Of a stretch of DNA of 10,205 nucleotides, positions 1 through 5,168 are shown in pieces. A program made the position numbers and the translations under genes. The stretch covers positions 1 through 10,205 of the forward strand of contig CAYIRB010000038.1 in NCBI GenBank assembly GCA_964365765.1. The letters are read 5' to 3'. The notes under the pieces were generated by a model. It searched no databases. It saw only the letters and a program-made list of their open reading frames with translations, and was not told the DNA's origin. How positions within the stretch are numbered: the stretch's first letter is position 1; each line of letters begins with the position of its first letter. The stretch comes from CALRGE01 sp964365765 (lineage in GTDB: Bacteria > Patescibacteriota > Gracilibacteria > UBA1369 > 2-02-FULL-48-14).

Positions 1-212
1 TGTTCCGCAAAAGAATAATGCTGAGCCCGCACCATAACTTTGCTAATACTTTTCGATTTTGGTTCGAACCGCGTGTATTCCTCGGGGTTCATAAAAATTA
101 CATACTCATTTTTATTATCCACCTCTTGTAAATTTTCAATCAATTCGTAAACATATCTACCGATCCCGGTAAACTCACTGCTATACATTCTGGCATCTAT
201 TCCAATTCTCAT
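1..212 (-). CDS. GT4-type glycosyltransferase, N-terminal part (partial)
   Basis: Read on the minus strand from ATG at 212, the frame is open to the window edge (70 codons). It begins MRIGIDARMYSSEFTGIGRY and continues VYELIENLQE. The sequence IGIDARM followed by TGIGRYVYEL is the usual beginning of group 1 (GT4) glycosyltransferases: first Rossmann strand, then the glycine-rich acceptor-side loop. The later AQHYSFAEQ also fits this family. Members transfer sugars from nucleotide-sugar donors to lipid-linked or surface glycans at the inner face of the membrane. The donor-binding C-terminal domain is outside the window, so the sugar is unknown. An extended -10 box lies just upstream, giving a very short 5' UTR, and no Shine-Dalgarno is visible. 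Confidence 0.8.
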   Translation of the reverse strand, partial: MRIGIDARMYSSEFTGIGRYVYELIENLQEVDNKNEYVIFMNPEEYTRFEPKSKSISKVMVRAQHYSFAE

Positions 213-222
213 AGTCCGGCAG

Positions 223-231
223 ATAGTAGCA
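223..231 (-). promoter_or_regulatory. Extended -10 promoter for the glycosyltransferase
   Basis: On the minus strand the sequence reads TGC-TACTAT, an extended -10 element with 4 of 6 matches to TATAAT. It lies 10 nt from the ATG at 212, so the predicted transcript starts about 4 nt before the start codon. No convincing -35 box is present. It sits back to back with the tRNA promoter. Confidence 0.4.
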
Positions 232-253
232 CGACCCGGCAAAATAAAAAACA

Positions 254-282
254 TTGCAATTAAAATACTGGTTTGATACAGT
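254..282 (+). promoter_or_regulatory. Sigma-70-type promoter for tRNA-Asp
   Basis: There is a -35 box TTGCAA (254-259), a 17-bp spacer, and a -10 box TACAGT (277-282) preceded by TG at 274-275, which makes an extended -10. The predicted start is near 289, leaving a leader of about 60 nt before the mature tRNA at 349. This position and orientation fit the tRNA gene. Confidence 0.6.
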
Positions 283-298
283 TCGACCGTTTTCTCAT

Positions 299-342
299 GG
301 GGCCTCAACTGGAACGCGAATCATGTTCCCAACTTAGGCCCC
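299..342 (+). other. Two-tier stem-loop in the tRNA-Asp leader
   Basis: A 7-bp outer stem GGGGCCT (299-305) pairs perfectly with AGGCCCC (336-342). An inner 5-bp stem GGAAC (311-315) pairs with GTTCC (325-329) around a 9-nt loop. The two sides of the internal loop are nearly the same sequence, CAACT and CAACTT. The element lies entirely between the predicted tRNA promoter and the mature tRNA 5' end, so it would be part of the precursor that RNase P trims. It is not followed by a T run, so it does not look like a terminator. Its role is unknown. Confidence 0.6.
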
Positions 343-348
343 TTCCAT

Positions 349-425
349 GGGGTGATAGCTCAGTTGGTTAGAGCGCTGCCCTGTCACGGCAGAGGTCGCG
401 GGTTCGAATCCCGTTCATCCCGCCA
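349..425 (+). tRNA. tRNA-Asp (anticodon GTC)
   Basis: The cloverleaf can be folded by eye. The acceptor stem is GGGGTGA with TCATCCC (one G-U pair). The D-arm is GCTC...GAGC, the anticodon stem is CTGCC/GGCAG with loop CTGTCAC, and the anticodon GTC is at 383-385. The variable loop is AGGTC and the T-arm loop is TTCGAAT. The discriminator base is G422, as expected for aspartate, and the CCA end is encoded (423-425). It decodes GAC and GAT. Confidence 0.97.
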
Positions 426-428
426 TTA

Positions 429-450
429 CTCGACGAAGTCGAGCTTGTTT
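429..450 (+). terminator. Possible terminator: GAA-loop hairpin after tRNA-Asp
   Basis: CTCGAC (429-434) and GTCGAG (438-443) form a perfect 6-bp stem with a GAA loop. The following CTTGTTT is T-rich but interrupted, so it could be a weak intrinsic terminator for the tRNA. The C-GAA-G loop closure is shared with two other hairpins in the window, so it may instead be a copy of a dispersed palindrome. Confidence 0.4.
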
Positions 451-454
451 GGCA

Positions 455-467
455 CGCGCGAAGCGCG
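455..467. repeat. GAA-loop mini-hairpin CGCGC-GAA-GCGCG
   Basis: This is a perfect 5-bp stem closing a GAA triloop, 11 bp beyond the first hairpin and 15 bp before the stop codon of the convergent Nudix gene. It lies between two convergent transcription units, where hairpins can stop or stabilise transcripts from either side, but neither strand shows a clear T run. Confidence 0.5.
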
Positions 468-482
468 CTTATTCGATATCCG

Positions 483-1532
483 CTAAATCGTAAAATTCCG
501 TCTTATCATATTCGTTGGACGAGTAAGACCGATACGTCCGGCCCAAACGTCTTTCACGCTCTGCCAGCGCGCGTCTTGATGATGATCGCGAGTTCCGGCA
601 ATAAAGCTCAACCCCGGTCTTTTTTCATCATCGAGGAACAGCGAGTGCCTGATTTTGGTTTCGGAACTGAAGACCGTACCGTCTTTCCAATATTGGTAAA
701 AAACGCTGCCCACGGGCTTGGCTCTTTCCACAACCGCTCGAACCTCAACACCGGTTTCCTCGCACATTTCTCTTTCAAAGGTTTCATTTTCGGTTTCTCC
801 GGCGTCATGATTTCCGCCAGGATACTCCCAAAGATTGGGTTTGGAAGAAGTGGCGTCTTTTTGAAGCATAAAAAGTTCCCTGCCGTGTTCCACTATTCCG
901 CGGACGACGCGTTTACGACTGGTCATCCACTCGGGATAGGAAACGTATGATCGGCGCGGCGCGCCCTCGCTTCCCAATGTGTTTTGTACGGTAAAGCGAA
1001 GTTCGTTATATCTGTTTTTCGAATGTATGGAGTGAGTCGCGGCAAAGTCGTCGCCCATGATCCCCTCCAGTTCTCTTCCGTCCCACACGGCACTGAATCC
1101 GAGCGCGTCAAAAGTGTCGGCCAAGGCGTTATCATTAATATCCGGTTCGACGATAAGCGGCATCCCCTGCTCCTGCGCGGCCACTTGCAACTTAGAAAAA
1201 AGAGACTCCCTTTCTTCCCGACTCATATCACGAGGGTCTCTCCACCACGAGCTTCTCATTTTCATATATTTTCCGGGGACCCTTCTAAGAATCCACACCG
1301 CGTCCAGGCGGTCGCGGACTTTATCACGAACGAGTCTCACAACGGTATCTTCGTTCAGCAAAGACTCCCCGTATTCCCCCTTGCTGTAGTCGGATTCGCG
1401 GCCGTGCAAATCGGCATACTTCGCGGTGATTCTGGCGTGACCCTCCCCGTGGGTTTCGTGTTTCAACCACGCGCCGTAAGGAATGGTGATAATTTCAGAA
1501 TCGCCGTCAGTTCTTCTGTCAATCTGATCCAT
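483..1532 (-). CDS. Nudix hydrolase with an extra N-terminal domain
   Basis: The 349-residue protein has a complete Nudix box at residues 240-262: G240, E246, then R254-E255, E258-E259, G261 and V262, matching Gx5Ex7REUxEExGU. The preceding WEYPGG is also typical. These residues bind the divalent metal and hydrolyse a nucleoside diphosphate linked to another moiety; the substrate cannot be read from the sequence. A stand-alone Nudix protein is about 130-170 residues, so roughly 200 N-terminal residues are additional. I cannot name that part. A stretch near residues 118-150 ending ADTFDALGF recalls the tail of GNAT acyltransferases, but this is weak. The ATG at 1532 lies only 7 nt from a strong -10 box, so the mRNA should have virtually no leader. 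A long frame on the opposite strand is a shadow. Confidence 0.88.
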   Translation of the reverse strand: MDQIDRRTDGDSEIITIPYGAWLKHETHGEGHARITAKYADLHGRESDYSKGEYGESLLNEDTVVRLVRDKVRDRLDAVWILRRVPGKYMKMRSSWWRDPRDMSREERESLFSKLQVAAQEQGMPLIVEPDINDNALADTFDALGFSAVWDGRELEGIMGDDFAATHSIHSKNRYNELRFTVQNTLGSEGAPRRSYVSYPEWMTSRKRVVRGIVEHGRELFMLQKDATSSKPNLWEYPGGNHDAGETENETFEREMCEETGVEVRAVVERAKPVGSVFYQYWKDGTVFSSETKIRHSLFLDDEKRPGLSFIAGTRDHHQDARWQSVKDVWAGRIGLTRPTNMIRRNFTI

Positions 1533-1539
1533 CGGCCTA

Positions 1540-1567
1540 TTTATACAGCTAAAATGCGATTTGTCAA
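1540..1567 (-). promoter_or_regulatory. Strong sigma-70 promoter giving a near-leaderless Nudix mRNA
   Basis: On the minus strand there is a perfect -35 TTGACA (1567-1562), a 16-bp spacer and a -10 TATAAA (1545-1540). Seven bases then precede the ATG at 1532. The expected start point therefore falls on, or one base before, the start codon. The -35 box directly abuts the stop codon of the upstream minus-strand gene (1570-1568). Confidence 0.75.
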
Positions 1568-1975
1568 TTACTTTATGATCTTGCCGTTCAAATAAACCAG
1601 GACTTCTTTTTGAGTTTGAAGTCTTGAGGGAGCGCCGTTCACGACCACGGTTTGGTCGATGTCCCCATGTTCACGCGTAAGCTTAGCGGCTTCCGTGAAA
1701 AGTTGCAGTTTGACATTCGCCGCTTCTTCCTTGAGCTCCTGAACTTTTTTGCGATAGTCCGCGTAATCGTCGTTGCCTTCCAAAAGATTCTTAATTTGTT
1801 TTTCCTTCCCTTCTTTTACTTGTTTGCGCAGATCTTTAAAGGCGAGCAGAAGGTCTTCCAGTTCCATCGGAACATCTTCTTCAAGCTCGCGCATAAGGTT
1901 TTTAATTTCCTTCAGAGCCTCGAGCTTCTTGCTCAGCTCCTCGATAAGATTTTGGAATACTGTGTTGTCCGCCAT
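1568..1975 (-). CDS. Unrecognised small helical (coiled-coil-like) protein
   Basis: I do not recognise this family. From ATG at 1975 the product is 135 residues. Residues 4-100 are strongly charged and leucine-patterned, for example LIEELSKKLEALKEIKNLM and YRKKVQELKEEAANVKLQLF, and should be mostly helical, with a break around GNDD (67-70). The last 30 residues (TVVVNGAPS, then VLVYLNGKIIK) look like short beta strands. No signal peptide or membrane segment is seen, so it is probably cytoplasmic. The frame is open upstream to 2059, but that extension would run across the divergent rlmN promoter and does not look like protein. A weak TATGAT -10 candidate lies at 2011-2006. The adjacent downstream Nudix gene has its own promoter. 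Confidence 0.75.
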   Translation of the reverse strand: MADNTVFQNLIEELSKKLEALKEIKNLMRELEEDVPMELEDLLLAFKDLRKQVKEGKEKQIKNLLEGNDDYADYRKKVQELKEEAANVKLQLFTEAAKLTREHGDIDQTVVVNGAPSRLQTQKEVLVYLNGKIIK

Positions 1976-2042
1976 AATGTGATTGTTAAATGTTACGGGA
2001 AAAATATCATACAAGTCGCGGAAGAAGAAAGCTCGGTTGGTT

Positions 2043-2071
2043 TTGACTAAGCGGCGCAATCATGGAATAGT
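2043..2071 (+). promoter_or_regulatory. Extended -10 promoter giving a leaderless rlmN mRNA
   Basis: There is a -35 TTGACT (2043-2048), a 17-bp spacer and a -10 AATAGT (2066-2071) preceded by TGG, an extended -10. Exactly six bases (GCGCGC) separate the -10 box from the ATG at 2078, so the predicted +1 is the A of the start codon. Confidence 0.6.
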
Positions 2072-2077
2072 GCGCGC

Positions 2078-3082
2078 ATGAACAGGTTGGAACTACATAA
2101 AAGACTGTCGGGCGAACCCGCTTTCCGCGAAAAACAAATTCTCGAAAATGTCTACGGCGTGAAAGTTAAAAGTTGGGAGGAAATGAGCAACATTCCCGAG
2201 GCCCTTCGCGAGAAACTCAAAGACATTCCGTTTTTGTCTTTTGAATCTGTAAATCGAGTTGTGAGCAAGGATGGAACCATCAAAACGCTTTTCAAAATGG
2301 CGGACGGCGCGCTTATCGAAACCGTGATGATCCCGAATAAAGAATTCCGCACGGTTTGCGTTTCTTCACAGGTCGGTTGTGCTATGGCCTGCTCCTTTTG
2401 CGCGACTGGCACACTCGGTCTAACCCGCAACCTGACGGCCGATGAAATCGCGGATCAGGTTTTGTATTACCGCCAAACCGGAAAAGTCACAAACGTGGTT
2501 TACATGGGAATGGGCGAACCACTTTTAAATCTGGACAACGTTTTCGCCAGTATCGACGTTTTGAACGACTTGATCGGAATCGGCGCGCGAAAAATTTCCG
2601 TTTCGACTTGCGGGATTATTCCGGGGATCAAACGAATCATGGACTACCCGAAACAGATAAATTTGGCGATTTCCATTCACTCGCCGGACGACGCGCTTCG
2701 CTCGAAAATCATGCCGGTCAATAAAGGATTCCCACTCCCGCAACTTATCGAAGTTTGTGCCGAGTACATCAAAAAAACAAAACGAAAATTGATGTTCGAA
2801 TATGTGATGCTTTCGGGAGTGAACGACAGTGATTCTCACGCATGCGCGATAGCACATTTACTAAAGCCGCTCAAACTTGTAATTTTAAATTTAATCCCTT
2901 TCCACCAAACTTTTCTGCAGTTTTCTTCCGCTTCGAAAAATAGAATTCACGAATTTCAACGCGTGGTGAAGGGACTTGGAGTGGAATGTCATATCCGGCA
3001 CTCGGCCGGCATGGACGTGGACGCGGCCTGCGGGCAGTTGGCTTTGCAAAGCGCGGCCCCTCCGCGCGAGCAAAAAGAGTGA
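2078..3082 (+). CDS. rlmN: 23S rRNA/tRNA adenine-C2 methyltransferase RlmN
   Basis: This is a 334-residue radical-SAM enzyme of the RlmN type, which methylates C2 of A2503 in 23S rRNA and A37 of certain tRNAs. The cluster motif is C101-A-M-A-C105-S-F-C108. C94, seven residues before the first cluster cysteine, matches the substrate-side catalytic cysteine of E. coli RlmN (C118). The SAM-binding GMGEP is at 144-148. The C-terminal DAACGQL contains C318, the cysteine that carries the methyl group (C355 in E. coli). An N-terminal accessory domain occupies residues 1-90. The usual basic RKTRGDD before the cysteine is altered here to RHSAGMD, a modest divergence. The mRNA is predicted to be leaderless. 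It is transcribed divergently from the small helical protein gene. Confidence 0.95.
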   Translation: MNRLELHKRLSGEPAFREKQILENVYGVKVKSWEEMSNIPEALREKLKDIPFLSFESVNRVVSKDGTIKTLFKMADGALIETVMIPNKEFRTVCVSSQVGCAMACSFCATGTLGLTRNLTADEIADQVLYYRQTGKVTNVVYMGMGEPLLNLDNVFASIDVLNDLIGIGARKISVSTCGIIPGIKRIMDYPKQINLAISIHSPDDALRSKIMPVNKGFPLPQLIEVCAEYIKKTKRKLMFEYVMLSGVNDSDSHACAIAHLLKPLKLVILNLIPFHQTFLQFSSASKNRIHEFQRVVKGLGVECHIRHSAGMDVDAACGQLALQSAAPPREQKE

Positions 3083-3087
3083 AAACC

Positions 3088-3112
3088 CTTATTGCAAGCC
3101 ACTTGCAATAAG
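3088..3112. promoter_or_regulatory. Operator copy 1 (perfect 11-bp inverted repeat)
   Basis: CTTATTGCAAG (3088-3098) and CTTGCAATAAG (3102-3112) form a perfect inverted repeat around CCA, five bases after the rlmN stop codon. No T run follows, so it is not an intrinsic terminator. The same half-site with the same spacing recurs 65 bp downstream in the promoter of the Fur-family regulator, which argues for a protein-binding site. Fur-family dimers bind A/T-rich palindromes of this size. Confidence 0.7.
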
Positions 3113-3153
3113 CAGATTAAGAACGAATATCTCTCGACAAATACCCAAGCTTG

Positions 3154-3176
3154 TAAATGCAAATTACTTGCAATAA
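3154..3176. promoter_or_regulatory. Operator copy 2, overlapping the regulator's -35 box
   Basis: TAAATGCAA (3154-3162), five spacer bases, then TTGCAATAA (3168-3176). The right half-site is identical to operator copy 1 and the left one differs at two of nine positions. The 9-5-9 geometry is the same in both. It covers the -35 hexamer at 3168-3173, so a bound regulator would block RNA polymerase directly. The centre-to-centre distance to copy 1 is 65 bp, about six helical turns. Confidence 0.7.
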
Positions 3177-3196
3177 GAGAATCGCCCATTTAGCAT
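3168..3196 (+). promoter_or_regulatory. Promoter of the regulator-ZIP operon (leaderless)
   Basis: There is a -35 TTGCAA (3168-3173), a 17-bp spacer and a -10 TAGCAT (3191-3196). Six bases (GCCGGC) then lead to the ATG at 3203, placing the predicted +1 on the start codon, the same layout as for rlmN. The -35 box lies inside operator copy 2, which suggests metal-dependent autorepression. Confidence 0.6.
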
Positions 3197-3202
3197 GCCG
3201 GC

Positions 3203-3598
3203 ATGGGACGAAAATATCTTACGGACGTCGGACTGAGAAATCGCGGCTATCGAATTACGGAGGGCAGGAATAAAATCATGGAGATTTTTTCTCCCGCGAA
3301 CGCGCGCGCGTACACTTGTAAAGAAATCACGAAAAAAACAGCACTCGACCAGTCCACCGTATTTAGAATTTTGGAAATGCTGAAAAAGGAAAAATTCTTG
3401 CATAAATCCCCACTCATGAACCGTTACTATTTGTGCGGAGTTGAAGACGAACAAGTTTGTCATCAAGCCGTGATTTGCGAGACATGCGGAAAATTTGAAG
3501 AAAATCCGCTTTACGAACACGCGCATCCCAAACTGAAAAAATTCTCAATCCGCCCGCAAAACCATGAACTTTTAGCCACCTGTAATTTATGCAAATGA
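3203..3598 (+). CDS. Fur-family metal-responsive repressor, probably zinc-sensing (Zur-like)
   Basis: At 131 residues it has the family's usual length. An N-terminal winged helix carries the recognition-helix sequence STVFRIL (51-57), matching the common (A/S)TVYRTL. The C-terminal dimerisation domain has two CxxC pairs, C92/C95 and C127/C130, which form the structural zinc site in this family. H121 of the conserved terminal H-x5-C is present. The His-rich sensing motif usually written HHxHxxC is reduced to C86-H87-Q-A-V-I-C92, so sensing ligands may differ. It overlaps the downstream ZIP transporter gene by ATGA. The duplicated inverted repeat in its own promoter implies autoregulation. Zinc is inferred from the ZIP neighbour; iron, manganese or cobalt sensing is possible. 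Confidence 0.88.
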   Translation: MGRKYLTDVGLRNRGYRITEGRNKIMEIFSPANARAYTCKEITKKTALDQSTVFRILEMLKKEKFLHKSPLMNRYYLCGVEDEQVCHQAVICETCGKFEENPLYEHAHPKLKKFSIRPQNHELLATCNLCK

Positions 3599-4332
3599 GC
3601 GAATATATTATTCCGATTTTTTATTCCGCGCTCGCGGGTTCGGCCACACTGATAGGTCTGGGCATGGTTTTGTACGCTCAACGTTGGGTGCGGCGCTACT
3701 CATTCGCGATTGTGAGTTTGGCGGCGGGAGCTTTACTCGGCACGGCCTTTTTGGATCTTCTGCCGGAAGCGCAAGAACTTTCGCAAGATTCGGTTTTTCC
3801 TTGGTTACTGGCGGGTTTCGCGGTTTTTTATATGATCGAATCGATGGTGGGTTTTCATGCTTGCCGCGAAGATAAAGAAGTCGCGCATGAACACGTCTTC
3901 GGGCCGGTGGCGGGAATCGGAATTTTCTTTCACTCGCTTCTCGACGGAGTTGCGATAGCGATAGGTTTTGAAGTCAGTAATGAAATCGGCCTGATAACAG
4001 CTTTGGCCGTTTTGCTTCATGAATTGCCGGAAGGGATTTTCACACTTTCAATATTGCTTCATGCCAAGTTTAAAAGGAAGGAAGCGATTTGGTGGACGGT
4101 TATCGTGGCGCTCGCGACGCCCTTCGGCACACTTTTAACTTTACTGCTTTTCCCAAATTTACCGGAGTCGGCTTTGGGAATAATGCTGGGGATTGCCGCG
4201 GGCTCTTTTGTCTATATCAGCGCTTCCGACTTGGTGCCGGAAAGCCATAAATCAAGGTCTCTCGCGTCCGGTGCTTTTGTGGTCGCGGGCATTTTGATTA
4301 TGATGGTTGTCACAAGTACAATAAGCGCATGA
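3595..4332 (+). CDS. ZIP-family divalent metal transporter
   Basis: From ATG at 3595 the protein has 245 residues and about eight hydrophobic segments, as in ZIP/ZupT/GufA transporters, which import Zn2+ and related metals across the cytoplasmic membrane. The family signature is clear: H113-S-L-L-D117-G in TM4 and H142-E-L-P-E146-G in TM5 form the metal pathway. AFLDLLPEA in TM2 and DLVPESH (212-218) are also typical. The short loop after TM3 contains H88, H98 and H100, a modest His cluster of the kind that binds metal in this family. An in-frame ATG at 3589 is possible, but 3595 gives the ATGA overlap with the repressor stop codon and suggests translational coupling. The next gene is joined in the same way. 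Confidence 0.92.
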   Translation: MSEYIIPIFYSALAGSATLIGLGMVLYAQRWVRRYSFAIVSLAAGALLGTAFLDLLPEAQELSQDSVFPWLLAGFAVFYMIESMVGFHACREDKEVAHEHVFGPVAGIGIFFHSLLDGVAIAIGFEVSNEIGLITALAVLLHELPEGIFTLSILLHAKFKRKEAIWWTVIVALATPFGTLLTLLLFPNLPESALGIMLGIAAGSFVYISASDLVPESHKSRSLASGAFVVAGILIMMVVTSTISA

Positions 4333-4817
4333 GCATTACAACGAAACGCGGAGATAAAGGGCAAACCGATCTTTTTGACGGCACGCGCGTCGGCAAGGCC
4401 GACGAGCGCATAGTTTGCCTCGCCTCGATTGATGAATTGAATTCTTGGCTCGGCATTATCGGCGGACTTGAAGAAATTCAAAGAGACCTTTTTTGCTTGG
4501 GGGCGATTGTTGCGAATCCGAAATCGCTTGAAAATATGGGCGAACATTTGAAATCACTGGAGGCGCGGACGACGGAGCTTGAAGGAGAAATCCCGGCATT
4601 GAAAAATTTTATATTGCCCGGGGGCGAAGCAAAGGCTTGCCAAATTCACCTCGCCCGCGCCGTGTGCAGAAGAGCGGAAACGCAATTGGCGGCCGCACAA
4701 AACATTCACGAATCTTGCCTCGCCTACTTGAACCGGCTTTCCGACGCGCTGTTTTTGATGGCGCGCTCCCGTAATTTGCAAGCCGATAAAAAAGAGGTGA
4801 TTTGGAAAAAAATGTGA
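4329..4817 (+). CDS. Cob(I)alamin adenosyltransferase, PduO type
   Basis: This 162-residue protein matches the PduO/MMAB adenosyltransferase family, which transfers the adenosyl group of ATP to cob(I)alamin to make coenzyme B12. The ATP-binding N-terminal motif is TKRGDKGQT (5-13), followed by F-D-G-T-R-V-G-K (16-23) and the SIDELNSWLG helix. FILPGGE (94-100) precedes the catalytic helix with R110-A-V-C-R114-R115-A-E117, which in human MMAB lines the active site. LNRLSDALFLMAR (134-146) completes the family pattern. It is about 20-30 residues shorter than usual, mainly between residues 45 and 75. The frequent RAER is RAET here. No other cobalamin gene is nearby, so salvage of imported corrinoid is the likely context. 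The start overlaps the ZIP stop codon (ATGA). Confidence 0.9.
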   Translation: MSITTKRGDKGQTDLFDGTRVGKADERIVCLASIDELNSWLGIIGGLEEIQRDLFCLGAIVANPKSLENMGEHLKSLEARTTELEGEIPALKNFILPGGEAKACQIHLARAVCRRAETQLAAAQNIHESCLAYLNRLSDALFLMARSRNLQADKKEVIWKKM

Positions 4818-4823
4818 TACAAT
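4815..4823 (+). promoter_or_regulatory. Extended -10 promoter inside the adenosyltransferase stop codon
   Basis: TGA-TACAAT is an extended -10 box with 5 of 6 matches, and its TGA is also the adenosyltransferase stop codon. No -35 box is evident. The predicted start near 4830 gives a leader of about 21 nt before ATG 4851, which has no Shine-Dalgarno. It would let the HPF-like gene and the desulfurase be expressed independently of the metal operator. Confidence 0.5.
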
Positions 4824-4850
4824 GACACATACCATTTAACCACCCTTGAT

Positions 4851-5168
4851 ATGCGAGTAATGCCGGTCGTAAAAAATCTTACGGAACCCGAAGCGGCGCA
4901 GTTTCATAGCTACCTTGCCGCGAAGCTGGAACGCCTGAGGCCCATGCTCGACAGTCGTTTTCCCGATGACGATCAGGTAAAAGTTGACGCGAGAATCCGG
5001 AAACACGAGCGGCATTCGGCCTTTCAGCTGGAAATGGTGTTTAACTTGCCGCGCGGTAAATTCATGTCCAAGGAAACCAAACATTCGATAACGGAAGTGC
5101 TTGACTTTACCACGGACAGATTGGAAACTCAGCTGACAAAACATTTTAAGAAATTAACCCGCGAATGA
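4851..5168 (+). CDS. HPF/RaiA-like ribosome-associated protein
   Basis: The 105-residue product has the layout of the short hibernation-promoting/sigma-54-modulation family: a helix at residues 12-33 (EPEAAQFHSYLAAKLERL), strands QVKVDARIRK (42-51) and FQLEMVFNLP (58-67), and a second long helix (73-101) ending DRLETQLTKHFKKL, close to the family's DKLERQLRKxKxK. Such proteins bind the decoding region of 30S subunits and silence ribosomes in stationary phase or starvation. It lacks the C-terminal dimerisation domain of long HPF, so it resembles the short type. A start at 4860 (M4) is equally possible. It overlaps the next gene by ATGA and has its own upstream extended -10 box. I rely on overall pattern, so the family call is moderate. 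Confidence 0.68.
   Translation: MRVMPVVKNLTEPEAAQFHSYLAAKLERLRPMLDSRFPDDDQVKVDARIRKHERHSAFQLEMVFNLPRGKFMSKETKHSITEVLDFTTDRLETQLTKHFKKLTRE

Noticed and set aside
984..1595. 203-residue plus-strand open frame
   Set aside because: It lies opposite the Nudix gene, whose product has an intact Nudix box. The plus-strand translation shows no recognisable domain and is a shadow frame.
1976..2059. 28-residue N-terminal extension of the small helical protein
   Set aside because: It would place the start inside the divergent rlmN promoter, and its composition does not resemble the rest of the protein. The ATG at 1975 is a better start.
3088..3112. Reading the perfect inverted repeat after rlmN as an intrinsic terminator
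   Set aside because: No T run follows on either strand, and the same half-sites recur with the same spacing in the next promoter, which fits an operator better.
3589..3594. ATG 3589 as the ZIP start
   Set aside because: Possible, but ATG 3595 gives the ATGA overlap seen at the other junctions of this operon, and the two extra residues add nothing recognisable.
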